From the NCBI RefSeq assembly GCF_001514285.1, contig NZ_KQ949024.1:174681-238680 (forward strand): a stretch of 64,000 nucleotides of DNA. Reading direction: 5' to 3'. This document shows, one piece after another, positions 38,593 through 47,340 of this stretch. The position numbers were made by a program, and so were the translations under genes. Every line of letters starts with the position of its first letter. Positions within the stretch are counted from its first letter, which is position 1. The notes beneath the pieces are model-generated. The model was not told where the DNA came from. It ran no database searches and worked only from the letters and a program-made list of their open reading frames with translations. Origin of the DNA: Streptomyces sp. DSM 15324. GTDB lineage: Bacteria; Actinomycetota; Actinomycetes; Streptomycetales; Streptomycetaceae.

Positions 38593-40269
38593 ATGACTCG
38601 TGTGACCGGCGGCGACCTCGTCGTCCGTATCCTCCAACAGGCCGGTGTCGACCGGATGTTCGGCATCAACGGCGCGCACATCGACTCCGTGTACCAAGCC
38701 GCGCTCGACCATCGGCTGCCCATCGTGGACGTGCGGCACGAGATGAACGCGGGCCATGCGGCGGAGGGCTACGCCCGGGTGCGCAATGCCCTCGGGGTCG
38801 CGTTGCTCACTGCCGGCGGCGGGTTCACCAACGCGGTGACGTCGATGGCCAACGCACACCTGGACCGCACTCCCGTGCTCTACCTCGCCGCGTCCGGACC
38901 GCTCGCCGACGACCAGACCAACACCCTGCAGGCGGGCCTTGACCAGGTGGCCATCGCGACGCCCGTCACCAAGTGGGCGCACCGGGTGACACGTGCGTCG
39001 CTGATCCCCCGCATCCTGGCCCGCGCGATCCGCACCGCGCTGTCCGCGCCCCGCGGGCCGGTGCTCGTGGACATCCCCTGGGACGTGCTGACCGAGCAGA
39101 TCGACCTGCCCGACCTGGCGACGGAACTCCTGAACGGGGCCGATCATGGGCCCGGGCTCTCACAGGCCGGGGCGCAGCAGATCCTCGGGATGCTGTCGGA
39201 GGCCCGGCGGCCCGTGATCATCGCCGGATCCGAGGTGCCGAGATCCGGCGCCGACGCCGAGCTACGGGCCTTCGCCGAGCGACTCGGCGTACCCCTGATG
39301 TCGGACTACGAGGGCCTTGGCGCGATCACGCTCAGCCCCGTGAACTTCGGTCTGCTGCAGGGGCTGAACGGGCTGCCGTCCGGAGCAGAGCCCGACCTGG
39401 TGATCATGGCGGGGCTCCGGTTCGGCCTCACGACTGCGCACGGCTCGGGTGCGCTGATCCCGCGCGGCGCGCGGGTGGTGCAGATCGATCCCTCCGGTGG
39501 CGAGCTGGGACTCCTGCAGCCGGTCGCGCTGTCGGTCGCCGCAGATCCGCTGCCCGTGTTCCAGGATCTCAACCGGGAACTCGCGGCCGGGCAGGCCACC
39601 GGTCCGGATCTGGCGGGCTGGCGGAACACCCTGCGGGCGCATCTTCAGCGGCGGCGCGAGGCCGTGGCCGCGCAGGTCGTCCACGACGAGCGCATCCACC
39701 CGTACGACACGGTACGCGCCATCGCCGCGGCGGTGCCCGAGTCGTCGGTGGTCGTCGCCGACGGCGCGCTCACCTACCTCTGGCTGTCGGAGACGATCTC
39801 CGAGACGCCGGTGTCCGCGTTCCTCTGCCACGGCTATCTCGGCTCCATGGGAGTCGGGATGGGAGTAGCGCTGGGAGCACAGGCGGCCGCTCGTGACACG
39901 AACGTCGTGCTCGTGACCGGTGACGGGTCCGTCGGCTACAGCCTCGGCGAGTTCGACTCGATGGTGCGCGCCGGGCTCGGAGCGGTCGTCGTCGTGCTCA
40001 ACAACCGGGCGTGGGGCGCCACTCTGCATGCGCAGGAGATCATTCACGGCAAGGACAGGGTGGTCAACAACCGGCTGGAAAACGGCTCCTACGCCGCCGC
40101 CGCGATCGCGCTGGGTGCGGACGGCCACCAGGTCCGCACACTCGACGAACTCGCGCCCACCCTCGCCAAGGCTCTGCAGAGCGGGCGGCCGTCCTGCGTG
40201 GAGGTGCACGTGAGTCTCGACCCGATCCCGCCGGAGGAACGGGTGATCATGGGCGGCAGCCCGTTCTGA
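38593..40269 (+). CDS. ThDP-dependent lyase, benzaldehyde-lyase homologue
   Basis: 558 aa. The sequence matches Pseudomonas benzaldehyde lyase (as I recall it) along its length, with equivalent numbering: Ala28-His29 in NGAHID, Glu50 in VRHEMNAG, Gln113 in TNTLQAGLDQ and Trp163 in DIPWDVL. The ThDP/Mg motif runs from VTGDGSVGYSLGEF to VVLNNRAWGATLH. Residue 26 is Asn where I recall His in the Pseudomonas enzyme. Benzaldehyde lyase splits (R)-benzoins into two aromatic aldehydes. GGAAAGGA precedes the ATG. An acetolactate-synthase-like or other ThDP function is less likely given these residues. Confidence 0.85.
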   Translation: MTRVTGGDLVVRILQQAGVDRMFGINGAHIDSVYQAALDHRLPIVDVRHEMNAGHAAEGYARVRNALGVALLTAGGGFTNAVTSMANAHLDRTPVLYLAASGPLADDQTNTLQAGLDQVAIATPVTKWAHRVTRASLIPRILARAIRTALSAPRGPVLVDIPWDVLTEQIDLPDLATELLNGADHGPGLSQAGAQQILGMLSEARRPVIIAGSEVPRSGADAELRAFAERLGVPLMSDYEGLGAITLSPVNFGLLQGLNGLPSGAEPDLVIMAGLRFGLTTAHGSGALIPRGARVVQIDPSGGELGLLQPVALSVAADPLPVFQDLNRELAAGQATGPDLAGWRNTLRAHLQRRREAVAAQVVHDERIHPYDTVRAIAAAVPESSVVVADGALTYLWLSETISETPVSAFLCHGYLGSMGVGMGVALGAQAAARDTNVVLVTGDGSVGYSLGEFDSMVRAGLGAVVVVLNNRAWGATLHAQEIIHGKDRVVNNRLENGSYAAAAIALGADGHQVRTLDELAPTLAKALQSGRPSCVEVHVSLDPIPPEERVIMGGSPF

Positions 40270-40394
40270 GCGTGCCCCTGCCACCACGCCCGCAGCGCGG
40301 GAAGTGGTGCGACAGCGGCCGGGAGCGGACCACGCTTCCGATACGTCATGGAGCCGGTCGACTGTGCCGGCTCACGATTCATCAGGGACTTGCC

Positions 40395-40916
40395 ATGTTG
40401 TTCGACTTCGGCCAACCGACCGACGGCCTCATCCAGCTGGCGTTCGTCGTCGAGGACCTCGACGCGGCGATGGCTCGGTTCAGCGAGAGCTTCCGGGTCG
40501 GGCCGTGGACGGTCCTGCGCGACTTCGCGGGCGAGAATCCCCGCTACCGGGGTGAACCCGCCCAGGCACGCGCGCATGTGGCGCTCGGTTTCGGCGGGCA
40601 CATGCAGTACGAACTCATCCAGCCCGTCGACGACCTGCCGTCCGTGCATCGTGACGTGATCACCCAACGGGGATACGGCTTCCACCATTTCGGCTACGCC
40701 ACGACCGCCTTCGACGAGGCGGTGGAGGCGATGCACCGGAGAGGGTACGAAACCGTGTTCACGGCCTCCGTCGGGTCGGACTCCCGTGTCGCCTATTTCG
40801 ACACCCGCGACATCCTTCCCGGCATGACCGAGCTCATCGAAGCGAGCCCGGGCCTCAACGAAGCCTTCACCGACATGTACAGGGAATCCCTCGGCCAGGT
40901 CAGTCGGCCCCGGTGA
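40395..40916 (+). CDS. VOC-family protein (glyoxalase-4 type)
   Basis: 173 aa from the ATG before LFDFGQPTDG. Resembles the methylmalonyl-CoA epimerase/glyoxalase_4 branch (LAFVVEDLDAAMARFSESF, GYGFHHFGYATTAFDEAVEA, PGMTELIEASPGLNEAF). Potential metal ligands are in the first strand (Gln) and FHHFGY (His). Last gene before the transporter operon, 126 bp after the lyase. It may act on a reactive product of the pathway; exact role unknown. Confidence 0.8.
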   Translation: MLFDFGQPTDGLIQLAFVVEDLDAAMARFSESFRVGPWTVLRDFAGENPRYRGEPAQARAHVALGFGGHMQYELIQPVDDLPSVHRDVITQRGYGFHHFGYATTAFDEAVEAMHRRGYETVFTASVGSDSRVAYFDTRDILPGMTELIEASPGLNEAFTDMYRESLGQVSRPR

Positions 40917-40925
40917 GCCTCCCGT

Positions 40926-41157
40926 TCATCCGGCTCGCCGAAGTGAACGTGAGCTCTGCGGCGAAGTGACCGAAGACGGTGTCGTCACCGTAGTCGGCCG
41001 GCCAGGTCTGACCGACGCCGTCCCCCCGGAGCTGTCCTGGGCGGCCGGCTGCGAGGTGCCGCCGGAACCGTCGGCGGCGGCGAAGGAAGCGGCCGCACCC
41101 GCGGCCAGGACGAGGGGCAGCCGGACGGCGGCAAGCGATGTGCGGGACGGCTGCATC
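40926..41157 (-). pseudogene. Short secreted protein, frameshifted remnant
   Basis: On the minus strand an ATG preceded by GGTGGA opens MQPSRTSLAAVRLPLVLAAG, a signal-peptide-like start. It continues through a Ser/Gly/Ala-rich stretch. After SGGTASV the meaningful reading appears to shift to GQTWPADYGDDTVFGHFAAE and LTFTSASRMNGRLTGAD, ending near 40903. I do not recognise the family. It could be a genuine short exported protein in either frame. Confidence 0.3.
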
Positions 41158-41312
41158 GGAATTCGTCCACCCGTAAAGGTGAGTTCGAAGAGGTGGGCCG
41201 GCGGCATGAAGGCGCTGCGCGACCACGAGGGCTGAGGCGCGCCCCTGAGGCGAGGGCCGCAGGTTGGCGAGGCGCTCCAAGCGCGAGTTCCGCGGGCGCG
41301 CTCGCAAGTAAT

Positions 41313-41350
41313 CCTGAAAGACCGGACCTTGCTCCTGATAAACCGGACCT
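41313..41350. repeat. Tandem 17-bp direct repeat
   Basis: CCTGAAAGACCGGACCT (41313-41329) and CCTGATAAACCGGACCT (41334-41350) match at 15 of 17 positions and are phased 21 bp apart, two helical turns. A TAGCAT hexamer follows at 41354. This looks like a paired regulator site, but no intact gene starts directly downstream on the plus strand. Confidence 0.45.
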
Positions 41351-41654
41351 CTCTAGCATCAATGAGAGGCTCTGGCGGCCACCGGGGAGTCGCCTCCTCT
41401 GGCGATGCGCGGGATCGCGGTGTCCCCCACAGGGAGGGGTGCCGGATAACCGCCTGTGCCGTGCGATGACGTGCCGGCCGCAGATCGAGGCGTCTATCGT
41501 CCGGTATCCCTTGGCCTGGAAGCCAGCACCCCGGACCGTCTGCCGGATCCGTCGGCCAGTCGGCGGCCCGTTACGGCGCCGATGCGCTGCCTGCCGACCC
41601 TACATCGCGACCCTCGGTGGTGGTGACGCACCTCTTCTGAATGTCCCGTGAATT

Positions 41655-41669
41655 AGGACTAGCGTTTCG
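41655..41669. promoter_or_regulatory. Operator-like box upstream of the ABC importer
   Basis: AGGACTAGCGTTTCG lies about 95 nt before the first transporter start codon. It matches the box at 33171-33185 at 13 of 15 positions. See the divergent control region entry for the other sites. Confidence 0.5.
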
Positions 41670-41762
41670 ACATGAGGGACCGTACGCTTCGCGGAAGTTA
41701 CGGTCAACCACTCGCCGCGTGACATCGGGGGCATTCCCGGCGCGGCGGTGAGGAGTCACGGC

Positions 41763-43445
41763 ATGAACAGACTGGATGCTGAGACGACCCCCCACGCCGG
41801 GGGTGGCGATGCCGATGTGTCGTCCCCGCCAGGGGCCGAACCTCGTACCGCAGCCTCGTCCGCAACCCTGCGAGGCACCTCGCCCGGAGCCCCTCTTCAG
41901 GTGCGAGGACTCGCCAAGCGTTTCGGCGGTGTCACGGCTCTCGACGGCGTCGACCTCTCGGTGGCGTCCGGAGAGGCAGTCGCTGTCATCGGTCCCAACG
42001 GCGCGGGCAAGAGCACACTGCTCAAACTGATCTCCGGAGTTCACCGCCCGACCGAGGGCGAGGTCTGGCTGGGAAAGCAGCGACTGGACCGGATGCCGGT
42101 GCACCGCATCACCCGCACCGGTGTCGCGCTGGCCCACCAGGTCCCGCGGCCCTTCCACGGACTGACCGTCCGGGACAACGTACGCATCGGAGCCATGGCG
42201 GGCCGACCGCACCTGCACTCCGACGAGATCGACGAGATCCTCGCTCAGTGCCGACTGGACACCAAGGCGTCCCGTCCCGCTGACTCCCTGCGGGTCCTGG
42301 ACCTGAAGCGACTGGAGGTGGCGCGGGCCCTGGCCACCCGTCCCCGGTTGCTCATGTTCGACGAGGTCGCGGCGGGGCTCGTCGGCCGCGAGCTGGACGA
42401 GGCGATCGACCTGATCCGCCAGGTCCACGCCCAGGGCATCACCGTGCTTCTGGTCGAGCACATCGAGCGGGTGGTACGAGAACTCGTCGACCGTGTCTTG
42501 GTCCTCAACTGGGGCCGCCCCATGGCCGAGGGCGCACCCGCCGAGATCGCCGCCAACGAGGAAGTGCGTGCCGTTTACCTCGGCGACGGCGACGAGACGC
42601 GGACGCCTGCCGCCCGACGTGCGGCCACCCCCACGGCATCGGATGCCGCTGTTGTACTCGCTCTCGAATCGGTCAGCGCCGGTTACGGCGACATGCTCGC
42701 ACTGCGGGACTTCTCGGTGCGCGTCCAGGCCGGGCAGATTGTGACCGTGCTGGGTGCCAACGGGGCCGGCAAGTCGACTCTGTGCGCCACGATCATGGGC
42801 GCCGTCGAGGCGAGGTCGGGATCCGTGCACGCCCTCGGCCAGGACATCACCGGCATGGCCACCCACCACCGGGCGCGCCTGGGCATCGCCCACTGCCAGG
42901 AAGGCCGCCGTATCTTCACCGGCCTCACCGTCGCCGAGAACCTGATGCTCGGTGCCCCGCTGGCACTGGCCAGGGATGAGGTACGCGGTCGTATGGAGCG
43001 TGTCCACGCGATCTTCCCGGTGCTGGCCGAACGCGCCGACCAGCCGGCCGGGACCATGTCCGGCGGCCAGCAGCAGATGCTGGCCGTGGGACGGGCCCTC
43101 ATGGCCGACCCTCAGGTGCTGATCTGCGACGAGATCTCGCTCGGGCTCGCACCGGTGGCCATCGACGCCCTGTACAGGGCGCTGGCCGAGATCAACTCCC
43201 AGGGCGTCGCGATCGTGCTGGTGGAGCAGAACGTCAAGCGGGCGCTGGGCATCGCCGACCACGCCGTCGTGCTCTCCCGCGGACGTGTCTCCTACAGCGG
43301 CAGCCCCGAGGCCCTGCTCAGCGACCAGGCCCTGGACGCCGCCTACTTCGGCACCGCCGACGACGCATCCGCCGCCGGCTCCTCCCCACCCCCCGTCCCC
43401 TCCGCTCCCCATCCGCTCAGCGCATCCGAAGGAGACCTCTCGTGA
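41763..43445 (+). CDS. Fused two-domain ABC ATPase of a branched-chain-type importer (LivG-LivF fusion)
   Basis: 560 aa. The N-terminal ATPase (about residues 40-275, LivG-like) has Walker A GPNGAGKSTLLKL, Walker B LLMFDEVAAGL and H-loop LLVEHIERV. Its signature region reads SLRVLDLKRLEVARAL and lacks a normal LSGGQ-type motif. The C-terminal ATPase (about 300-530, LivF-like) has Walker A GANGAGKSTLCAT, signature MSGGQQQMLAV and Walker B LICDEISLGL. These two subunits are normally separate. The ATG follows GAGGAG; the upstream GTG is part of that site. The stop overlaps the next gene (GTGA). Confidence 0.9.
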   Translation: MNRLDAETTPHAGGGDADVSSPPGAEPRTAASSATLRGTSPGAPLQVRGLAKRFGGVTALDGVDLSVASGEAVAVIGPNGAGKSTLLKLISGVHRPTEGEVWLGKQRLDRMPVHRITRTGVALAHQVPRPFHGLTVRDNVRIGAMAGRPHLHSDEIDEILAQCRLDTKASRPADSLRVLDLKRLEVARALATRPRLLMFDEVAAGLVGRELDEAIDLIRQVHAQGITVLLVEHIERVVRELVDRVLVLNWGRPMAEGAPAEIAANEEVRAVYLGDGDETRTPAARRAATPTASDAAVVLALESVSAGYGDMLALRDFSVRVQAGQIVTVLGANGAGKSTLCATIMGAVEARSGSVHALGQDITGMATHHRARLGIAHCQEGRRIFTGLTVAENLMLGAPLALARDEVRGRMERVHAIFPVLAERADQPAGTMSGGQQQMLAVGRALMADPQVLICDEISLGLAPVAIDALYRALAEINSQGVAIVLVEQNVKRALGIADHAVVLSRGRVSYSGSPEALLSDQALDAAYFGTADDASAAGSSPPPVPSAPHPLSASEGDLS

Positions 43446-44644
43446 TCAGATCCACCAGCCGCCGCATCCACGCACTCGGCGCGGCCGCACTGCTAGCCGC
43501 GACCGCGGGCTGTGCGGGCAACGCCTCGAGCAGCAGCGGCGGCAAGAACGACGACGGCGGCCCCATCGTCATCGGGACCAGCATCTCGCTGTCCGGCACC
43601 ACCGTCCTCAACCAGATCCGCGACGGCTACCTCCTGGCCGTGCAGAAGGTGAACGCCGAGGGCGGCCTGGAAGTGGGCGGCAAGAAGCGGAAGGTCGAGC
43701 TGAAGGTGCTCGACAACCGCACTGACACCAACACCATGGTCCAGCAGGTGCGTTCCCTGGCGCTCACGGACCACGTCGTGGGGCTGCTGGGCTCGTGCTG
43801 CCAACAGAACATCGACATGCAGGGCCAGGCCGACGCGCTGAAGGTGCCGCTGGTGATGGGCGCCCTCCCCGTCGAGCTGTTGCCCAAGGGCAAGGGCTAC
43901 ACCTGGGACTCCTTCCAGTCACTCGCCGACGGGGCCAAAGACTTCTACACCGTCGCCACCGGGGCCAAGACCGACAAGAAGACGCTGATCGTCACCAACA
44001 ATGACGCACAGGGCATATCCACCGGCAAGCTGTGGGGTGCCACCGGCACGAAGGCCGGTTTCACCATCGCCGCCACCAAGGCCGTCCCCACCGGCACCAC
44101 CGACTTCTCCGACGTCATCAAGGCCGGGAAGTCCTCGCACGCGCAGGTGCTGATCGCAGCCATGGCCCCTCCGGACTGCTTCGCGATGTGGAAGCAGATG
44201 AAAGCCCTGGCCTACAAGCCCAAGGTCGCCGTCGGCGTGCAGTGCGCGCAGACGCCCGGCTGGGGCTCCCTCGGCAAGCTCGGCGACGGCACCCTCGTCC
44301 AGCTGAACTGGTCCGACACGGCCGGCCTGCCGGAGACGAACCTCATCGTCAGCAAGTACGGCAAGAAGTACACCAACCTCACCGACCTCGGCTCGGTCGC
44401 CCTCGGACTGCACGAGGCGACCATCCTCCTGGACGCCATCAAGTCCGCCGGAAGCACCGACGCCGACGCCATCAACAAGGCACTGGCCAAGAGCACCACC
44501 GTCTCCGCGCAGGGCCCCGTGAAGTTCGTGGACAACAAGAGCGTGACCCCCACCTTCATCGGTCAATGGGAAGGCGGCGCCATCAAGCAGGTCTGGCCGG
44601 CCAAGGGCGGTTCCCCGCTCGCCTCGCTGACCGGGCTCGGCTGA
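43442..44644 (+). CDS. ABC substrate-binding lipoprotein (LivK/aromatic-binding type)
   Basis: 400 aa. Lipoprotein signal with lipobox LAATAGC near residue 23, then a Ser/Gly linker and a type I periplasmic-binding fold (PIVIGTSISLSGTTVLNQIR, LLGSCCQQNIDMQGQADALK, LIVTNNDAQGISTGKLWGAT). The GTG start lies inside the ATPase stop codon. Proteins of this type bind branched-chain amino acids, amides or aromatic acids. The neighbouring catabolic genes favour an aromatic ligand (inference). Confidence 0.9.
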   Translation: MIRSTSRRIHALGAAALLAATAGCAGNASSSSGGKNDDGGPIVIGTSISLSGTTVLNQIRDGYLLAVQKVNAEGGLEVGGKKRKVELKVLDNRTDTNTMVQQVRSLALTDHVVGLLGSCCQQNIDMQGQADALKVPLVMGALPVELLPKGKGYTWDSFQSLADGAKDFYTVATGAKTDKKTLIVTNNDAQGISTGKLWGATGTKAGFTIAATKAVPTGTTDFSDVIKAGKSSHAQVLIAAMAPPDCFAMWKQMKALAYKPKVAVGVQCAQTPGWGSLGKLGDGTLVQLNWSDTAGLPETNLIVSKYGKKYTNLTDLGSVALGLHEATILLDAIKSAGSTDADAINKALAKSTTVSAQGPVKFVDNKSVTPTFIGQWEGGAIKQVWPAKGGSPLASLTGLG

Positions 44645-44699
44645 GGCCCGGCATGAGCGCGCCACGACCCGCCACGAGCGTGAACGAACGGAGCACATC

Positions 44700-45563
44700 G
44701 TGACCCTCGACGTCCTGGCCGCCGGTATCCTCTCCGGCGGCCTCTACGCCCTGATCGGACTGGGCATCTCCCTGGTGTTCGGCGTACTGGGCCTGATGAA
44801 CCTGGCCCACGGCGAACTCGTCATCGCTGGCGCCTACTTGGCATCCCTGCTGGTGGTGGACTCCGGCTGGGACCCGTTGCTGGCCCTGCCCCTCGCCATG
44901 GCGGGCGTCGCCCTGATCGCCTATCCCCTCCAGCGGTATCTGCTCACCCCTCTCCTGAGAGGGGACAAGAGCGCCCCGCTGGTGGGCACCTTCGGGCTGT
45001 CCCTGCTCGCCCAGGCACTGTTCCAGGGCGTGTTCGGCACCCACCCCAAGAGTCTGCCCGCCTCCTACGCCGACTCGGGCATCTCCGTCCTCGGCCTGCG
45101 GATCCAGACGATCTATCTCATTGCCTTCGCGCTGACCACCGTCCTGTGCGCCGCCACCCACCTCGTCCTGACCCGTACGCGTGCCGGAAGCGCGGTCCGG
45201 GCGGCCTCGGCAGACCCGGCCACCGCCGCCGTGCTCGGCATCAACGTGTCGACGGTGTACGCCATGACCTTCGCCGGAGCCGCGGCCCTGGCCGCAGCCG
45301 GAGGAGTCCTGACCGGCGTCGCCCAGAGCTTCACTCCCACCAGCGGGCTGCCACTGCTGCTGACCGGCATGGCCGTGATGGCCCTGGCCGGCATCGGCAG
45401 CGTCGGCGGGGTCCTCCTCGCCGGCATCGCTCTCGGCGTCCTGCAGTCGGCCAGTGTCCAGCTGTTCGGCGGCGGCATGCGCGACGTCGTCGTCTACCTC
45501 GCCTTCTTCCTCGTCCTCGCCGTACGCCCCCAGGGCCTGTTCCGAAAGGCGGCCACCGGATGA
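44700..45563 (+). CDS. ABC importer permease, LivH type
   Basis: 287-aa integral membrane protein with about eight hydrophobic helices. LivH-type features include GGLYALIGLGISLVFGVLGL, MNLAHGELVIAGAYLASL and the cytoplasmic loop AADPATAAVLGINVSTVYAM, which contacts the ATPase. GGAG precedes the GTG start by about 7 nt. The stop overlaps the next permease (ATGA). Confidence 0.92.
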   Translation: MTLDVLAAGILSGGLYALIGLGISLVFGVLGLMNLAHGELVIAGAYLASLLVVDSGWDPLLALPLAMAGVALIAYPLQRYLLTPLLRGDKSAPLVGTFGLSLLAQALFQGVFGTHPKSLPASYADSGISVLGLRIQTIYLIAFALTTVLCAATHLVLTRTRAGSAVRAASADPATAAVLGINVSTVYAMTFAGAAALAAAGGVLTGVAQSFTPTSGLPLLLTGMAVMALAGIGSVGGVLLAGIALGVLQSASVQLFGGGMRDVVVYLAFFLVLAVRPQGLFRKAATG

Positions 45564-46582
45564 AAACCCCGTCCGTCCCAACAGGGGCATCGAAGGCCCT
45601 GTGGCCCGCGGCCTCCCTCGCGGCCCTCACCGTCGCCGCTTTTGCGCTCGCCCCGGCGCTCTCCCTGGGACAGCTGGACCTGAGCGTCACCCTGCTGACG
45701 TATCTGACCATCGCCCAGGCCTGGAACGTCCTCGCCGGCTTCAGCGGCCAGATCTCCCTCGGCGCCGCCGCGTTCATGGCGACCGGCGGCTACACCACCG
45801 CCCTGACCCTGGTCCACACCGGCCTGCCCTGGCCCGTCGCTTTCCTCGGCGCGGGCGTCGGCGCGGCACTGCTCGCCCTGCTGCTCGCCGTACCGCTGCT
45901 GCGGCTGCGCGGCGACTACTTCGCCGTGGGCACCCTGGCCGTCTCCATCGCCATCCAGGCCCTGCTCAGCAACTGGAACTGGGCCGGCGGTGCCAGCGGC
46001 CTCACTCTCCCCACGGAGCGGATCCCCAGCGGCGGCAACCTGTACCAGATCGCGGTCCTCGTCGCCGCCCTGGCCATGGCGCTCACGCTCTACGTCCGGC
46101 ACAGCGCCTTCGGACTGCGGCTCACCGCCGTACGCGACAACGAGCCGGCCGCTGCGGGCCTCGGTGTGTCCGTCTACTGGCACCGGCTCGCCGCACTGGT
46201 CCCCACCAGCGCGCTCACGGGGCTGGCCGGAGCAGTGATCGCCTTCCAGTTTGTCGTCATCTCCCCAGACGGCGTGGCCAGCGTCAACTGGAGCCTGAAC
46301 GCCGTCCTGATGTCCGTGGTCGGCGGCGCGGGCACCGTGCTCGGACCTGTCGTCGGCGTGGGTGTCGTCTACTACGGGCTGACCCGTCTGCTCCAGGACC
46401 AGCAGACGCTGTCCCTGGTCATCGAAGGTCTCCTGCTGGTCCTGATCGTGCGGTTCGCCCCGCAAGGAGTCTGGCCCCTCGTCTGCCGCGCGGTACGGTT
46501 CCCGGCCGCCCGTCGGCGGGTCTCGCCGGCCACTGCGGAGACCGGCTCTGACAGCAGCCCCCAGAGGGTGTGTCAACCTTAA
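45560..46582 (+). CDS. ABC importer permease, LivM type
   Basis: 340-aa membrane protein paired with the LivH-type permease. Family segments are TYLTIAQAWNVLAGFSGQIS, LRGDYFAVGTLAVSIAIQAL and the ATPase-coupling loop TAVRDNEPAAAGLGVSVYWH. The last ~30 residues (after FAPQGVWPLVCRAVRFPA) are untypical and end at a TAA just before ISL3-remnant sequence, so the C-terminus may have been replaced by the edge of an insertion. Last gene of the importer operon. Confidence 0.9.
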   Translation: MKTPSVPTGASKALWPAASLAALTVAAFALAPALSLGQLDLSVTLLTYLTIAQAWNVLAGFSGQISLGAAAFMATGGYTTALTLVHTGLPWPVAFLGAGVGAALLALLLAVPLLRLRGDYFAVGTLAVSIAIQALLSNWNWAGGASGLTLPTERIPSGGNLYQIAVLVAALAMALTLYVRHSAFGLRLTAVRDNEPAAAGLGVSVYWHRLAALVPTSALTGLAGAVIAFQFVVISPDGVASVNWSLNAVLMSVVGGAGTVLGPVVGVGVVYYGLTRLLQDQQTLSLVIEGLLLVLIVRFAPQGVWPLVCRAVRFPAARRRVSPATAETGSDSSPQRVCQP

Positions 46583-46621
46583 CGGCTCTGGCCCGTAGTC
46601 GATGGTAACGCGGAGTAGCCG

Positions 46622-47340
46622 TCAGGGCAGGAGGATGCGGTGGCGGAGGAGGTGGAATCCGGCGCGTCCGTGCATCTGTCGCATGATCCTCTTGGTGCGG
46701 GTGTTGACGCCTTCTGTGCGGCCGTTGTGGTAGGGCAGGGTGAGGCCGGCGTTCACGGCGGCCCGGTCGATTCGAGACCATTGGTGAAGCTGCGCACGTG
46801 AGGCAGGCCGATGGCCCGGGCGGTCGTGATCCATCCGATGAGTTTCACGTCGTTGCCCTCGGCTGGTTTCAGCAGGGTGGCGAAGCCGCGTACGAGATCG
46901 GCGAGTGCGGTCATCTCCGGGCAGGCCGCAGAGATCTTCTCCAGCAGGGCCGTTTCCTTCGGGCGCAGGTTTTCGGGATCGGTGAGCAGGAGGCGGCTGG
47001 CGTGACGTGGGGTGGTGACGGGCGGTCGCCTTCGGCGCGGCCCTGGTTGACGTAGCGGACCAGCAGATTGGCGCTGCCGGTGTAGCCCAACTCCCGGATT
47101 TCTTCAAGGAGGTGGGTGACCGGGACGGCGGGATCTTTGGCACGGCGCCGGCGCAGGTGCTCGCGGTAGGGGTCGACGAGGGTGGGCCGGTAGGCGGGGC
47201 GATGCGCAGGGCCTGGGGTTCGGGCATGCGGGCGTAGCGTTTGACGGTTTTCAGGGCCAGGTTGAGGCGGCGGGAGCAGTCGAGCAGGCCGACGCCCTGG
47301 CCGAGGAGATCGGCGCAGACTGGCTTCCTCGGGGAGCCAG
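46622..47340 (-). pseudogene. ISL3-family transposase, frameshifted 3' remnant
   Basis: Reading on the minus strand gives pieces of one ISL3 transposase: GVGLLDCSRRLNLALKTVKR, then RPTLVDPYREHLRRRRAKDP and LLEEIRELGYTGSANLLVRY. After frame changes it continues to YHNGRTEGVNTRTKRIMRQM and HGRAGFHLLRHRILLP at the end. The N-terminal half and zinc finger are missing, and at least two frameshifts are present. It abuts the frameshifted nucleotidyltransferase. Confidence 0.75.

Larger units (their letters stand above)
41158..41762. other. 605-bp region upstream of the transporter, no supported gene
   Basis: Open frames here have no family resemblance. It holds two tandem 17-bp repeats near its left end and the AGGACTAGCGTTTCG box near its right end, both described separately. 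It is probably the control region of the ABC importer plus debris of the short minus-strand gene. Confidence 0.5.

Noticed and set aside
41571..43412. 613-codon minus-strand open frame
   Set aside because: Antisense to the fused ABC ATPase, whose Walker motifs are unambiguous.
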